Positions 11,110-21,468 of a DNA stretch of 64,000 nt are shown piece by piece (position 1 is the stretch's first letter; the number at the start of each line of letters is the position of its first letter). A program made the position numbers and the translations under genes. The stretch comes from Stutzerimonas stutzeri. Its GTDB lineage: Bacteria > Pseudomonadota > Gammaproteobacteria > Pseudomonadales > Pseudomonadaceae. The notes beneath the pieces were generated by a model. It was not told the origin of the DNA. It saw nothing but the letters and a program-made list of their open reading frames with translations, and did no database searches. The stretch covers positions 1,302,001 through 1,366,000 of the forward strand of contig NZ_CP073105.1 of NCBI RefSeq assembly GCF_018138085.1, written 5' to 3'.

Positions 11110-12163
11110 GCTCGATCGTTATATCGGCAGCCATGTGTTGCTGGCGATTCTCACGGTGCTCGGCATCATCGTCGGCCTGGCGCTGCTGTTCGCTTTCATC
11201 GACGAGCTCGGTGATGTGAAGGGCAGTTACGGCACGCTGGATGCTGCGGTTTACGTACTGCTCACGACGCCGTCGCGGATCTACGAGATGTTGCCGATGG
11301 CTGCCCTGATCGGTTGCCTGGTCGGTCTGGGTACTCTGGCCAGCAGCAGTGAACTGACCATCATGCGCGCTGCGGGCGTCTCGCTCGGGCGCATCGTGCT
11401 CGCAGTGATGAAGCCGATGCTGTTGCTGATGCTGGTCGGTGTGCTGATCGGCGAATACGTGGCGCCCTGGAGCGAGAACATTGCACAGGCCAACCGCTCC
11501 GCGGCACAGGGCGCAGGTGAGGCGCAAAGCAGCAAGCGCGGCCTCTGGCACCGTCAGGGCGACGAATTCGTTCATATCAATGCGGTGCAGCCAAGCGGGG
11601 TGCTGCTGGGCGTCACCCGGTATCGCTTCGATGAGCAGCGCCAGCTGTTGTCGGCGAGTTTTGCGCGTCGCGGCCGTTACGAGGGCGACCAGTGGCTGCT
11701 CAGCGATGTGTCCACCACCCATTTCCGGGGGGATCACACCGAGGTGACGAAGGCGGCCGAAGAGCATTGGGATGTACAGCTGACGCCGCAGCTGGTCGGT
11801 ACGGTGGTGATGGAGCCGGATGCCCTGTCCGTCACAGGGCTGTGGCGCTATATCCATTACCTCGGTGAACAGGGCCTGAATAACAGTCGCTATTGGCTGG
11901 CGTTCTGGACCAAAGTCTTGCAACCGGCGGTGACGGTTGCGCTGGTCTTGTTGGCGATCTCGTTCATTTTCGGGCCGCTGCGCTCGGTCACGCTTGGCCA
12001 GCGGATCTTCACCGGGGTCATCGTCGGCTTCGTGTTCCGCATCCTGCAGGATCTGCTGGGGCCGGCCAGCCAGGTCTTCGGTTTTTCGCCGTTACTGGCT
12101 GTGGCGGTGCCTGCGGCCATCTGCGCGCTGGCGGGTGTCTTGCTGCTGCGGCGGGCTGGCTAA
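11102..12163 (+). CDS. lptG: LPS export ABC transporter permease LptG
   Basis: Partner permease of LptF in the LptB2FG LPS extractor. 353 residues with an N-terminal span after MRKLDRYIGSHVLLAILTVL, a cluster of spans near residues 60-130 (EMLPMAALIGCLVGLGTLAS), a periplasmic domain, and three C-terminal spans ending in VPAAICALAGVLLLRRAG. The coupling-helix region SSELTIMRAAGVS after span 2 is the part that contacts the ATPase LptB. The ATG lies inside the last codons of lptF. The ATPase gene lptB is not in this window, as usual. Confidence 0.95.
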   Translation: MRKLDRYIGSHVLLAILTVLGIIVGLALLFAFIDELGDVKGSYGTLDAAVYVLLTTPSRIYEMLPMAALIGCLVGLGTLASSSELTIMRAAGVSLGRIVLAVMKPMLLLMLVGVLIGEYVAPWSENIAQANRSAAQGAGEAQSSKRGLWHRQGDEFVHINAVQPSGVLLGVTRYRFDEQRQLLSASFARRGRYEGDQWLLSDVSTTHFRGDHTEVTKAAEEHWDVQLTPQLVGTVVMEPDALSVTGLWRYIHYLGEQGLNNSRYWLAFWTKVLQPAVTVALVLLAISFIFGPLRSVTLGQRIFTGVIVGFVFRILQDLLGPASQVFGFSPLLAVAVPAAICALAGVLLLRRAG

Positions 12164-12176
12164 GGCGGCGCTTGCT

Positions 12177-12200
12177 GAAAGGGGCGATCTGGCCCCTTTC
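12177..12200 (+). terminator. hairpin terminator between convergent lptG and RDD gene
   Basis: GAAAGGGGC / GCCCCTTTC form a 9-bp stem with a 6-base loop, 13 bases after the lptG stop and 3 bases before the end of the convergent gene. The T content after the stem on the plus strand is only moderate (GCGTCATTTC); it probably serves both directions. Confidence 0.7.
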
Positions 12201-12203
12201 GCG

Positions 12204-12701
12204 TCATTTCTTATGGATGTTCTTCGGGAGCTGAACGACCTGGCTCTCGGAATAGATGTCATGCCAGGTGCGATGTTGCTTGTCCCAGAGCATCCACCAG
12301 TAGCCCAGTCCCAGGGCGAGCCAGGACATGATAGCGAGCAAAAAACGCAGCAGCGCCTGCCAGAGGTCGATGGCCGTCCCGTCGGCATTTTGTATCCGCA
12401 CCCCCCAGACCTGCATGCCGAGCGTCTGGCCGTTGTGCGTCCAGAACTTGGCGAAGAAGGCGAAGACGGTAAACAGCAGGAGCGTCGAGAGGATCGGGTC
12501 GATATCCAGGCCGCCAGATTCGGCCAGTAGCTTGAGCGCATCACCGCCATACAAGGCTCGCAAGATGACCTGTTGGTAGAACAGCGTGACGACCATCATC
12601 AGCGCGATCGAAAGAAACGAATCGTAAAACAGGGCGGCCAGGCGGCGGAGCAGGCCGGCGGCAGGAAACTGGCCCTGCGGGTTAAGCTGATGGTTGCTCA
12701 T
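12204..12701 (-). CDS. RDD family inner-membrane protein
   Basis: 165 residues from the ATG at 12701 (MSNHQLNPQGQFPAAGLLRR). The RDD signature is seen as LLRRLAALFYDSFLSIALMM at the first membrane span, and the typical second block FWTHNGQTLGMQVWGVRIQN follows, then a C-terminal pair of spans and WDKQHRTWHDIYSES. RDD proteins are membrane proteins of mostly unknown function; some are implicated in ion transport. An in-frame upstream ATG would run back into the cold-shock gene terminator, so the shorter start is preferred. Confidence 0.85.
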   Translation of the reverse strand: MSNHQLNPQGQFPAAGLLRRLAALFYDSFLSIALMMVVTLFYQQVILRALYGGDALKLLAESGGLDIDPILSTLLLFTVFAFFAKFWTHNGQTLGMQVWGVRIQNADGTAIDLWQALLRFLLAIMSWLALGLGYWWMLWDKQHRTWHDIYSESQVVQLPKNIHKK

Positions 12702-12753
12702 GCGTGGAGTCTCGCTGGAAAGGCAGTCGCGCATTCTACGGAATCGCGCGCAT

Positions 12754-12786
12754 AAAAAAGCCCCTGATGGTGACATCAGGGGCTTT
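12754..12786 (-). terminator. rho-independent terminator of the cold-shock gene
   Basis: AAAAGCCCCTGATG / CATCAGGGGCTTTT form a 14-bp perfect stem with a 4-base loop, 12 bases after the cold-shock stop; on the minus strand it runs into a T6 tract. Confidence 0.92.
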
Positions 12787-12798
12787 TCGGTACGGGGC

Positions 12799-13011
12799 TT
12801 ATTCCTGGATTTGAACCTGGTCAGCCTGCATGCCTTTTTGACCTTGCACAGCGATGAAGCTGACCTTCTGGCCTTCTTTCAGGCTCTTGAAGCCGTTGCC
12901 TTCGATCGCGCGAAAGTGCACGAACAGATCCGGACCGCTTTCAGGAGTGATGAAACCAAAACCTTTCTCGTCGTTAAACCACTTGACGGTACCGTTCTGA
13001 CGATTCGACAT
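12799..13011 (-). CDS. CspA-family cold-shock protein
   Basis: 70-residue single cold-shock domain. RNP1 (KGFGFI, about residues 16-21) and RNP2 (DLFVHF, about residues 28-33) are both intact, so single-stranded RNA/DNA binding is expected, with a role as RNA chaperone. The N-terminus [19 protein letters not shown] is the Pseudomonas CapB/CspA type; which paralog it is cannot be settled from sequence alone. AAGGA sits 9 bases before the ATG. It is preceded by a long gene-free stretch, consistent with a structured 5' leader, and followed by a strong terminator, so it is monocistronic. Confidence 0.93.
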   Translation of the reverse strand: MSNRQNGTVKWFNDEKGFGFITPESGPDLFVHFRAIEGNGFKSLKEGQKVSFIAVQGQKGMQADQVQIQE

Positions 13012-13446
13012 AGCGTTGTATCCTTGAAACTCAATAGTGGAACGCCGCTGCGTAAGGGCAGCAGGCGGAAACTGGTTGCAAGGAGTAAAGAGTCGAACGG
13101 GATGTAGCGGATCTGAAGATCTACTGCATCAGGTCACGATTCAACGGCGACCCATGCAAACACAGTGGGCACACTCTACGATAACTCGCCGGCCGATGCC
13201 AAGCCCTCGGAGTCATAGAGTCGCCCACGGCGTAGGACGCCTGTTTTGGCGTGTTTGGGTGTCGCTGATCCGCTCGTCTGCCGCTACCGCAAGGGCGGGC
13301 GGAAAGAACCGCCTGGTTTGGCGTGACTCGGTGGAGTCTGTTGAGCCTATTCGATGCCTGAAGGCATCCTGCTGTGGGGTGATGCCGCTACTGCTGTGCG
13401 GTTCCCCTGTCCCAGAGGCTCTCGACTGCCTGTGGGTGCTGATTCA
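13012..13446. other. leader/promoter region of the cold-shock gene
   Basis: 435 bases between the cold-shock ATG and the 3' end of tRNA-Leu, both on the minus strand. The part next to the gene is expected to hold a long untranslated leader, as in other cspA genes. A short inverted repeat GATGCC/GGCATC occurs near 13350. Open frames here have no family resemblance and were not called. Confidence 0.4.
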
Positions 13447-13533
13447 TGGTGCCTCGAGAGAGACTCGAACTCTCACGTTGTTACCAACGGCGGATTTTGA
13501 ATCCGCTGCGTCTACCGATTCCGCCATCGAGGC
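13447..13533 (-). tRNA. tRNA-Leu (anticodon CAA)
   Basis: Complete class II tRNA of 87 bases including an encoded CCA. On the minus strand: acceptor GCCTCGA pairs with TCGAGGC, followed by discriminator A and CCA; D-loop region GCGGAATCGGTAGACGC; anticodon stem GCGGA/TCCGC with loop TTCAAAA giving CAA; long variable arm CGTTG/CAACG; T arm GAGAG-TTCGAGT-CTCTC. It decodes UUG. It lies 115 bp upstream of, and divergent from, queA. Confidence 0.97.
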
Positions 13534-13648
13534 ACAGTGGGCGCGCAGTATAGGGATGCGATGCGGGGCGGTCAATCACCTGGCGTGGTCAGAATGAGGT
13601 GTTTCCGCTAAGCTTTGCGCCCCCGAAGCTCCGTGCTGATCTCTTTTA

Positions 13649-15828
<2,180 letters not shown>

Positions 15829-15870
15829 CGAATCCACACAACTAACCGATCCTTGCAACAGGAGTGCTAC

Positions 15871-16200
15871 ATGAGCTTTCTGATTCCCGCCGCCTACGCC
15901 CAAGAGGCTGCCGCCGGTCCCGCTGGTAGCGGCTTCGAGTGGTTGTTCCTGGTCGGCTTCCTGGTCATCTTCTATCTGATGATCTGGCGTCCGCAGGCCA
16001 AGCGCGCCAAGGAGCACAAGAATCTGATCGGCGGCCTGCAGAAGGGCGACGAAGTCGTTACTTCCGGTGGGATCGCCGGCAAGGTCACCAAGGTCTCCGA
16101 TGACTTCGTCGTGATCGAGGTTTCCGACTCGGTGGAGCTGAAGTTCCAGAAGGTGGCGATTGCGGCAACGCTGCCCAAAGGCACGCTGAAAGCCATCTGA
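15871..16200 (+). CDS. yajC: Sec translocon accessory protein YajC
   Basis: 109-residue inner-membrane protein of the SecDF-YajC holotranslocon. The start is the ATG at 15871 (MSFLIPAAYAQ), preceded by AGGAG at a 6-base distance; an upstream in-frame ATG lies before that site and is rejected. One membrane span covers about residues 23-43 (FEWLFLVGFLVIFYLMIWRP), followed by the basic RPQAKRAKEHK and a small cytoplasmic beta domain (GDEVVTSGGIAGKV). It is followed 67 bp later by secD. Confidence 0.96.
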   Translation: MSFLIPAAYAQEAAAGPAGSGFEWLFLVGFLVIFYLMIWRPQAKRAKEHKNLIGGLQKGDEVVTSGGIAGKVTKVSDDFVVIEVSDSVELKFQKVAIAATLPKGTLKAI

Positions 16201-16225
16201 GCTGACTTCTACTCAATACCAACGA

Positions 16226-16246
16226 CGGGGCGCGCAAGGCGCCCCG
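16226..16246 (+). other. intercistronic hairpin between yajC and secD
   Basis: CGGGGCGC / CGCGCCCC-type stem (CGGGGCGC paired with GCGCCCCG) with loop GCAAG, 25 bases after the yajC stop and 21 bases before the secD ATG. There is no T tract, so it more likely affects mRNA stability or the ratio of YajC to SecDF than full termination. Confidence 0.5.
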
Positions 16247-16267
16247 CGTCATTGCACGGGCTGCGTC

Positions 16268-18136
16268 ATGCTCAATAGATTCCCTCTCTGGAAATACCTG
16301 CTGATTGTGGTGGTGCTTGGCATCGCCTGCATTTATTCGGCACCCAATCTGTATCCCGATGACCCGGCTGTTCAAATAACCGGCGCTACGACTTCCCTCA
16401 ACGTCACCGAGGCCGATCTCGATCGTGCCAGCAAGGCGCTGGCTGCCGCTGGTATCGAAGTCGAGGCGACGAGCCTGGACGAGCAAGGCCGTGGTGGTCT
16501 GTTGCGGCTGATCGATCAGAATGACCAGCTGCCGGCTAAGGATGTAGTGCGACGGGCGCTGGGCGATGCCTACGTGGTTGCGCTGAACCTGGCCCCAACC
16601 ACGCCGGAGTGGCTGCGCGCCCTGGCCGCGAGTCCGATGAAGCTTGGTCTGGACCTGTCGGGCGGTGTGCACTTCCTGCTGGAAGTCGACATGGACAAGG
16701 CCGTCGAGACCCGTCTCAACGTGTACGAAGGCGAGGTCAAGTCGCTGCTGCGCAAAGAGCGCGTCCGTTATCGTAGTTTGCCGCAGGCCAACAACGGCAT
16801 TCAGCTCGGTTTTGCCGACGAGGCCACCCTGTCCGCAGCTCAGTCGCTGATACGCAAGAACTTCAATGATTTCGACCTGACTACCACTGAGCGCAACGGT
16901 CTGCAGGTGCTCCGCCTGGCGATCACCGAGGCCAAGCTTGCCGAGATTCGCGAATACTCGATCAAGCAGAACCTGACCACCGTGCGCAACCGCGTCAACG
17001 AGCTGGGGGTTTCCGAGCCGCTGGTTCAGCGTCAGGGTGCCAACCGCATCGTTGTCGAACTCCCGGGCGTGCAGGACACGGCCGAGGCGAAGCGTATCCT
17101 CGGCAAGACGGCCAACCTCGAGTTTCGTCTGGCTGCCGAGGCGGACGCGCCCCGCGCGACCACCGAGACGTTCGAGTTCCGCGAGCAGGGACGTCCACCC
17201 GTGCAGCTGGAGCGCAACCTGATCATCACGGGTGACCAGGTGACCGACGCGCAGGCCAGCTTCGATGAAAACGGCAGGCCGCAAGTGAACATTCGTCTCG
17301 ATGGCCATGGCGGCGACCTGATGAATCGGGCGACACGCAGCAATGTCGGTCGCAGCATGGCCGTGATCTTCATCGAGCAGCGCCCGACCACTCGCTATGT
17401 CAAGCAGATGGTCGACGGTGTCGAGCAGGAGGTTCGAGTCGAGACGTTTCAGGAAGAGAAGAAGATCATTAGCCTGGCGACCATTCAGTCCGCGCTCGGC
17501 AGCCAGTTCCGCATCACCGGTCTCGATGGCCAGGGCGAATCGTCCGAGCTGGCGCTGCTGCTGCGCGCCGGCGGTCTGGCGGCGCCGATGTACTTCGCAG
17601 AAGAACGCACCATCGGTCCGAGCCTGGGCGCCGAGAATATTGATCTGGGCATCAACGCCGCGCTGTGGGGCTTCCTCTTCGTTGCGGTCTTCATGGTGCT
17701 GATCTACAAGTTTTTCGGCTTGCTGGCCACGGTTGCCCTGTTGTTCAACATGGTGGCCCTGACTGCGCTGATGTCGATGCTGGGGGCAACGCTGACCCTG
17801 CCAGGTATCGCCGGTATCGTGCTGACCATGGGGATGGCGGTCGACGCCAACGTGTTGATTTTTTCGCGCATCCGTGAAGAGATCGCCAATGGCATGGCCA
17901 TTCAACGGGCGATACATGAAGGCTTCGATCGGGCTTTTTCGGCGATCGTCGACGGCAACCTGACCACGCTGCTGGTTGGGGGGATTCTGTTCGCCATGGG
18001 GACGGGGCCGATCAAGGGGTTCGCCGTGACGCTCTCACTCGGCATCATCACCTCGATGTTCACCGCCGTCATCGTGACTCGCGCCATGGTCAACCTGATC
18101 TATGGTGGCCGCGATCTCAAGAAATTGTGGATTTAA
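16268..18136 (+). CDS. secD: protein translocase subunit SecD
   Basis: RND-type subunit that, with SecF, uses the proton motive force to pull secreted proteins into the periplasm. 622 residues: one N-terminal span (LWKYLLIVVVLGIACIYSA), a large periplasmic P1 domain, then five spans from about residue 455. The conserved LGLDLSGGVHFLLEVD block and the C-terminal GMAVDANVLIFSRIREE, which carries the proton-relay Asp, are intact. It is separated from secF by 12 bp. Confidence 0.97.
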   Translation: MLNRFPLWKYLLIVVVLGIACIYSAPNLYPDDPAVQITGATTSLNVTEADLDRASKALAAAGIEVEATSLDEQGRGGLLRLIDQNDQLPAKDVVRRALGDAYVVALNLAPTTPEWLRALAASPMKLGLDLSGGVHFLLEVDMDKAVETRLNVYEGEVKSLLRKERVRYRSLPQANNGIQLGFADEATLSAAQSLIRKNFNDFDLTTTERNGLQVLRLAITEAKLAEIREYSIKQNLTTVRNRVNELGVSEPLVQRQGANRIVVELPGVQDTAEAKRILGKTANLEFRLAAEADAPRATTETFEFREQGRPPVQLERNLIITGDQVTDAQASFDENGRPQVNIRLDGHGGDLMNRATRSNVGRSMAVIFIEQRPTTRYVKQMVDGVEQEVRVETFQEEKKIISLATIQSALGSQFRITGLDGQGESSELALLLRAGGLAAPMYFAEERTIGPSLGAENIDLGINAALWGFLFVAVFMVLIYKFFGLLATVALLFNMVALTALMSMLGATLTLPGIAGIVLTMGMAVDANVLIFSRIREEIANGMAIQRAIHEGFDRAFSAIVDGNLTTLLVGGILFAMGTGPIKGFAVTLSLGIITSMFTAVIVTRAMVNLIYGGRDLKKLWI

Positions 18137-18148
18137 GGGGCTAGCTCG

Positions 18149-19057
18149 ATGAAACGCGTAATCAACTTCATGGGCGTGCGTCATCTGGCGTTTGCCATGA
18201 CCGTCGTGTTGACGCTTGCCTCGCTCGCCAGCCTGGCGATCAAAGGGCTCAATTTTGGTCTGGATTTCACCGGGGGGACGCTGATCGAGCTGTCCTATGA
18301 GAAGCCGGTGGCTCTGGACCAAGTCCGCGCTCAGCTGTCGCGTTCCGACTTCGGCGCGGCGGTTGTGCAAAGTTTCGGTGCCACGACCGATGTGCTGGTG
18401 AGGATGCCGGGCGACGATCCCTTGCTCGGCGAGCGCATCGCAGAGGCGTTGCGCAGTGGCGAAGATGCTGCTGCCGTCACCGTCAAGCGCGTCGAGTTCG
18501 TCGGGCCCGCCGTTGGCGAAGAGCTGCGTGATCAGGGCGGGTTGGGCATGTTGCTCGCTCTGGGTGGCATCCTGGTATACGTCGCCTTCCGCTTTCAGTG
18601 GAAGTTCGGCCTGGGAGCGGTGCTCTCGCTGTTCCACGACGTGATCCTGGTGCTCGGCGTCTTCTCGCTGTTCCAGATAACCTTCGATCTGACTGTGTTG
18701 GCAGCGGTATTGGCAGTCATTGGCTACTCGCTCAACGACACCATCGTTATCTTCGACCGGATTCGCGAAAACTTCCGCATCCTGCGCAAGGCGGAGCTGC
18801 TGGAGAACATCAACATCTCCACCACGCAAACCCTGCTGCGTACCCTGGCGACTTCCGTGTCCACGCTGCTGGCGGTCGGTGCGCTGATGGTCTTCGGTGG
18901 CGAGAACCTTTGGGGTTTCTCGCTGGCCTTGTTGATCGGCGTCGGTGCGGGCACCTACTCGTCGGTGTACGTCGCCGGGATGTTGCTGGTCTGGCTGAAT
19001 CTCACCCGTGACGACTTGATCCCGCCTGTTGTCGAGGAGGTCGACGAGCTTCCCTGA
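18149..19057 (+). CDS. secF: protein translocase subunit SecF
   Basis: Partner of SecD. 302 residues with six predicted spans: an N-terminal one (HLAFAMTVVLTLASLASLAI), the conserved GLNFGLDFTGGTLIELSYE at the start of the periplasmic loop, and five C-terminal spans. The motif YSLNDTIVIFDRIREN, equivalent to the SecD proton-relay segment, and NTSTT-type LL block NISTTQTLLRTLATSVSTL are present. It ends the yajC-secD-secF operon; a large two-tier hairpin follows. Confidence 0.97.
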   Translation: MKRVINFMGVRHLAFAMTVVLTLASLASLAIKGLNFGLDFTGGTLIELSYEKPVALDQVRAQLSRSDFGAAVVQSFGATTDVLVRMPGDDPLLGERIAEALRSGEDAAAVTVKRVEFVGPAVGEELRDQGGLGMLLALGGILVYVAFRFQWKFGLGAVLSLFHDVILVLGVFSLFQITFDLTVLAAVLAVIGYSLNDTIVIFDRIRENFRILRKAELLENINISTTQTLLRTLATSVSTLLAVGALMVFGGENLWGFSLALLIGVGAGTYSSVYVAGMLLVWLNLTRDDLIPPVVEEVDELP

Positions 19058-19067
19058 GCGAATGAAC

Positions 19068-19118
19068 TTCTGACGGCTCGCGATGCCTAACGGGGGCCGC
19101 GAGCCTGGCTCGTCAGAA
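19068..19118 (+). terminator. two-tier hairpin after secF
   Basis: Outer arms TTCTGACG (19068-19075) and CGTCAGAA (19111-19118) enclose a second inverted repeat GGCTCGCG / CGCGAGCC (19075-19082 with 19098-19105). It begins 10 bases after the secF stop. No T tract follows, so it may be a stability element or a factor-dependent end of the operon rather than a classic terminator. Confidence 0.5.
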
Positions 19119-19131
19119 GAAGGGAAAAGGC

Positions 19132-19665
19132 ATGAACAAGTCGATGCTGGTTGGTAGTGTCCTGGGGGCTGTGGTCGTCACAGCTGGTGGTGCGTTCGCC
19201 ACCTATACCCTGGTCGATCGGGGGCCGAAATTCGCTGAGGTACTGGCGGTCGAGCCGGTCAAGGAAACCATCAAGACGCCGCGCGAGGTTTGTCGCGAGG
19301 TGACCGTGACGCGGCAGAAGCCCGTGCAAGACTCCAACCGTATTGCCGGTACCGCCGTGGGAGCGGTAGTCGGCGGTCTGTTGGGCAATCAGGTCGGTGG
19401 CGGCAATGGCAAGAAGATCGCCACCGTGGTCGGCGCGGTGGGTGGCGGTTACGCTGGAAATCAGGTGCAAGGCCGAATGCAGGCGAATGACACCTATACC
19501 ACCACCGAAACCCGCTGCAACACGGTCACCGACAGCCACGACAAAGTGGTTGGCTATGACGTCAAGTATCAGTTGAACGGTGCCGTCAGTACGGTCCGAA
19601 TGGATCGGGATCCTGGGAGCCAGATTCCGCTTCGTGATGGACAGTTGGTGTTAACTCAGCAGTGA
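19132..19665 (+). CDS. glycine-zipper 2TM domain protein (YcfJ/17 kDa antigen-like)
   Basis: 177 residues. The N-terminus (MNKSMLVGSVLGAVVVTAGGAFA) is a membrane anchor or uncleaved signal. Residues 72-114 form a glycine zipper hairpin (IAGTAVGAVVGGLLGNQVGG and the following GGGYAGNQVQG), as in the Rickettsia 17 kDa surface antigen and YcfJ families of the envelope. Cys54 and Cys in TRCNTV may pair. The C-terminal part is a small beta-rich domain (VVGYDVKYQLNG). Role unknown; envelope location is inferred. GAAGGGAAAAGG gives a strong ribosome binding site. Confidence 0.8.
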   Translation: MNKSMLVGSVLGAVVVTAGGAFATYTLVDRGPKFAEVLAVEPVKETIKTPREVCREVTVTRQKPVQDSNRIAGTAVGAVVGGLLGNQVGGGNGKKIATVVGAVGGGYAGNQVQGRMQANDTYTTTETRCNTVTDSHDKVVGYDVKYQLNGAVSTVRMDRDPGSQIPLRDGQLVLTQQ

Positions 19666-19680
19666 GTTGGCTGGTTAACG

Positions 19681-19708
19681 AAAAAACGCCCTGTCGGGCG
19701 TTTTTTTT
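19681..19708. terminator. bidirectional rho-independent terminator
   Basis: AAAAAACGCCC / GGGCGTTTTTTTT with loop TGTC lies between the glycine-zipper gene and the convergent suhB. T tracts exist in both directions, so it can end both transcripts. Confidence 0.93.
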
Positions 19709-19725
19709 GCGTCTGATTTGTTGTG

Positions 19726-20541
19726 TCAGCGCTTCAATGCAGGGGTCAGGTGCGGCTGGATTGCGGTCAGCACGGCTTTGAAGCATTTGGTGTTGCCCGC
19801 CACGATCTGGCCCTTCTCGAGGAATTCGTGGCTACCGCTGAAGTCGCTAACCAGTCCGCCCGCTTCCTGGATCAGAAGGGCGCCTGCGGCCATGTCCCAT
19901 TCCGATAGCCCGAACTCCCAGAACGCGTCGTAGCGGCCGGCTGCTACATAGGCGAGATCCAGGCTGGCAGCGCCGGCGCGACGCAGCCCCGCTGTTTGCC
20001 CGACCAGGCTGCGGAACATGTTCAGATAGCTGTCCAGGTTGTCCATTTGGCCGTCGCGGAATGGGAATCCGGTACCGAGCAGGGCGCCTTCCAGGCTTTT
20101 GCGCGCGCTGACACGCAGGCGGCGACCGTTCAGTGCCGCGCCACGGCCGCGGCTCGCGGTGAATTCTTCCTGGCGTACCGGGTCAAGCACTACCGCGTGT
20201 TCGAGGCGGCCCCGGTATTTGCATGCGATGCTGACCGCATAGTGGGGGACGCCGCGCAGGAAGTTGGTCGTGCCGTCCAGCGGGTCGATCACCCACAGGT
20301 AATCCTTGCCGTCGCCACTGCCTTCCAGCAGTCCGCCTTCCTCGCCAAGGATGCCGTGGTTGGGATAGGCCTTGCGCAATGCGGCAATGATGAGCTGTTC
20401 GGCGCTGCGGTCGATCTCCGAGACGTAATCGCGCGCGTCCTTTTCGCTAACCGAGATCACGTCCAGGCGCTCGGTGGAACGAACAATCATTTCGCCAGCG
20501 CTACGGGCGGCGCGCAGCGCGATATTCAGCATGGGCTGCAT
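19726..20541 (-). CDS. suhB: inositol-1-monophosphatase SuhB
   Basis: Mg2+-dependent phosphatase of the IMPase family; in enterics SuhB also joins the rRNA antitermination complex with NusA/NusB. 271 residues. Metal-binding motifs are intact: GEEGG near residues 66-70, DPLDGT at 86-91, and the C-terminal WDMAAGALLIQEAGG. Divergent from trmJ with about 150 bp between starts. The arrangement suhB / trmJ-cysE-isc is the one I recall for Pseudomonas. Confidence 0.95.
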   Translation of the reverse strand: MQPMLNIALRAARSAGEMIVRSTERLDVISVSEKDARDYVSEIDRSAEQLIIAALRKAYPNHGILGEEGGLLEGSGDGKDYLWVIDPLDGTTNFLRGVPHYAVSIACKYRGRLEHAVVLDPVRQEEFTASRGRGAALNGRRLRVSARKSLEGALLGTGFPFRDGQMDNLDSYLNMFRSLVGQTAGLRRAGAASLDLAYVAAGRYDAFWEFGLSEWDMAAGALLIQEAGGLVSDFSGSHEFLEKGQIVAGNTKCFKAVLTAIQPHLTPALKR

Positions 20542-20691
20542 CGATCAAATACCTGGTCGTTTAAAGAAAGCCGGCAATTCTATCAGAAAGCTCGCTCGGG
20601 TGTTACGGGGTTGGAGACCATCGGAGCGGCAATGGCGAAGGCGTAAGTCCTTCCTGTAAGCTTTCGCTTTGCTTTTTGGTCGAGAACAACA

Positions 20692-21468
20692 GTGTCGCTT
20701 CAGAACATTCGCGTGGTGCTGGTCAATACCAGTCATGCCGGCAACATTGGTGGCGCGGCCAGGGCCATGAAAAACATGGGCCTGTCCCGTCTGGTACTGG
20801 TCGATCCAGAGGATTTTCCGAGTCCGGACGCGGTCGCCCGTGCCTCGGGCGCCTCGGATGTTCTCGATTCGGCGCAAGTCGTTGCGACGCTGGAGGAGGC
20901 GTTGGTGGGGTGCAGTCTGGTGCTGGGAACCAGTGCGCGCGACCGGCGTATTCCCTGGCCGCTGCTCGATCCCCGCGAAACCGGTTCGGTCTGCCTGGAG
21001 CAGGTCGAGCGAGGAGGCGAGGTTGCGCTGGTGTTCGGGCGCGAGTATGCGGGGCTGACCAACGAGGAGCTGCAGCGCTGCCAATACCATGTGCACATCC
21101 CCTCCGACCCGCAGTTCAGCTCGCTGAATCTGGCTGCTGCCGTACAGGTGCTCGCATATGAGGTGCGCATGGCTTGGCTCGCGGCGAACAATCAGCCGAG
21201 CAAGCAGGAAAAGCTCGAAACCACCTCGATGCTCAATGCGCAGCCGGTGACGGCCGATGAGTTGGAGCACTACTACGGGCATCTCGAGGAAACCCTGGTC
21301 GAGATCGGTTTTCTCGATCCGCAAAAACCCCGGCACCTTATGCCTCGGTTGCGCAGGCTTTATGGCCGCAGCGGTATCAGCAAGCTGGAAATGAATATCC
21401 TGCGCGGCATCCTCACAGAAACCCAGAAGGCCGTCCGCGGCGAACCCCACAAGCGGAGATCTGATTGA
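20692..21468 (+). CDS. trmJ: tRNA (cytidine/uridine-32-2'-O)-methyltransferase TrmJ
   Basis: SPOUT-class methyltransferase acting on the ribose of position 32 in several tRNAs. 258 residues from a GTG start at 20692 ([20 protein letters not shown]). The N-terminal SPOUT signature [20 protein letters not shown] and the knot region [17 protein letters not shown] with [14 protein letters not shown] are clear. The C-terminal helical region carries the dimerising extension typical of TrmJ. Its TGA overlaps the ATG of cysE, so the two are translationally coupled. Confidence 0.95.
   Translation: MSLQNIRVVLVNTSHAGNIGGAARAMKNMGLSRLVLVDPEDFPSPDAVARASGASDVLDSAQVVATLEEALVGCSLVLGTSARDRRIPWPLLDPRETGSVCLEQVERGGEVALVFGREYAGLTNEELQRCQYHVHIPSDPQFSSLNLAAAVQVLAYEVRMAWLAANNQPSKQEKLETTSMLNAQPVTADELEHYYGHLEETLVEIGFLDPQKPRHLMPRLRRLYGRSGISKLEMNILRGILTETQKAVRGEPHKRRSD

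Noticed and set aside
13037..13597. 186-codon open frame covering the cold-shock leader and tRNA-Leu
   Set aside because: It runs through a complete tRNA gene on the opposite strand and has no protein family resemblance.
16085..17917. 610-codon open frame opposite secD
   Set aside because: Shadow of secD; no ribosome binding site and no recognisable domain.
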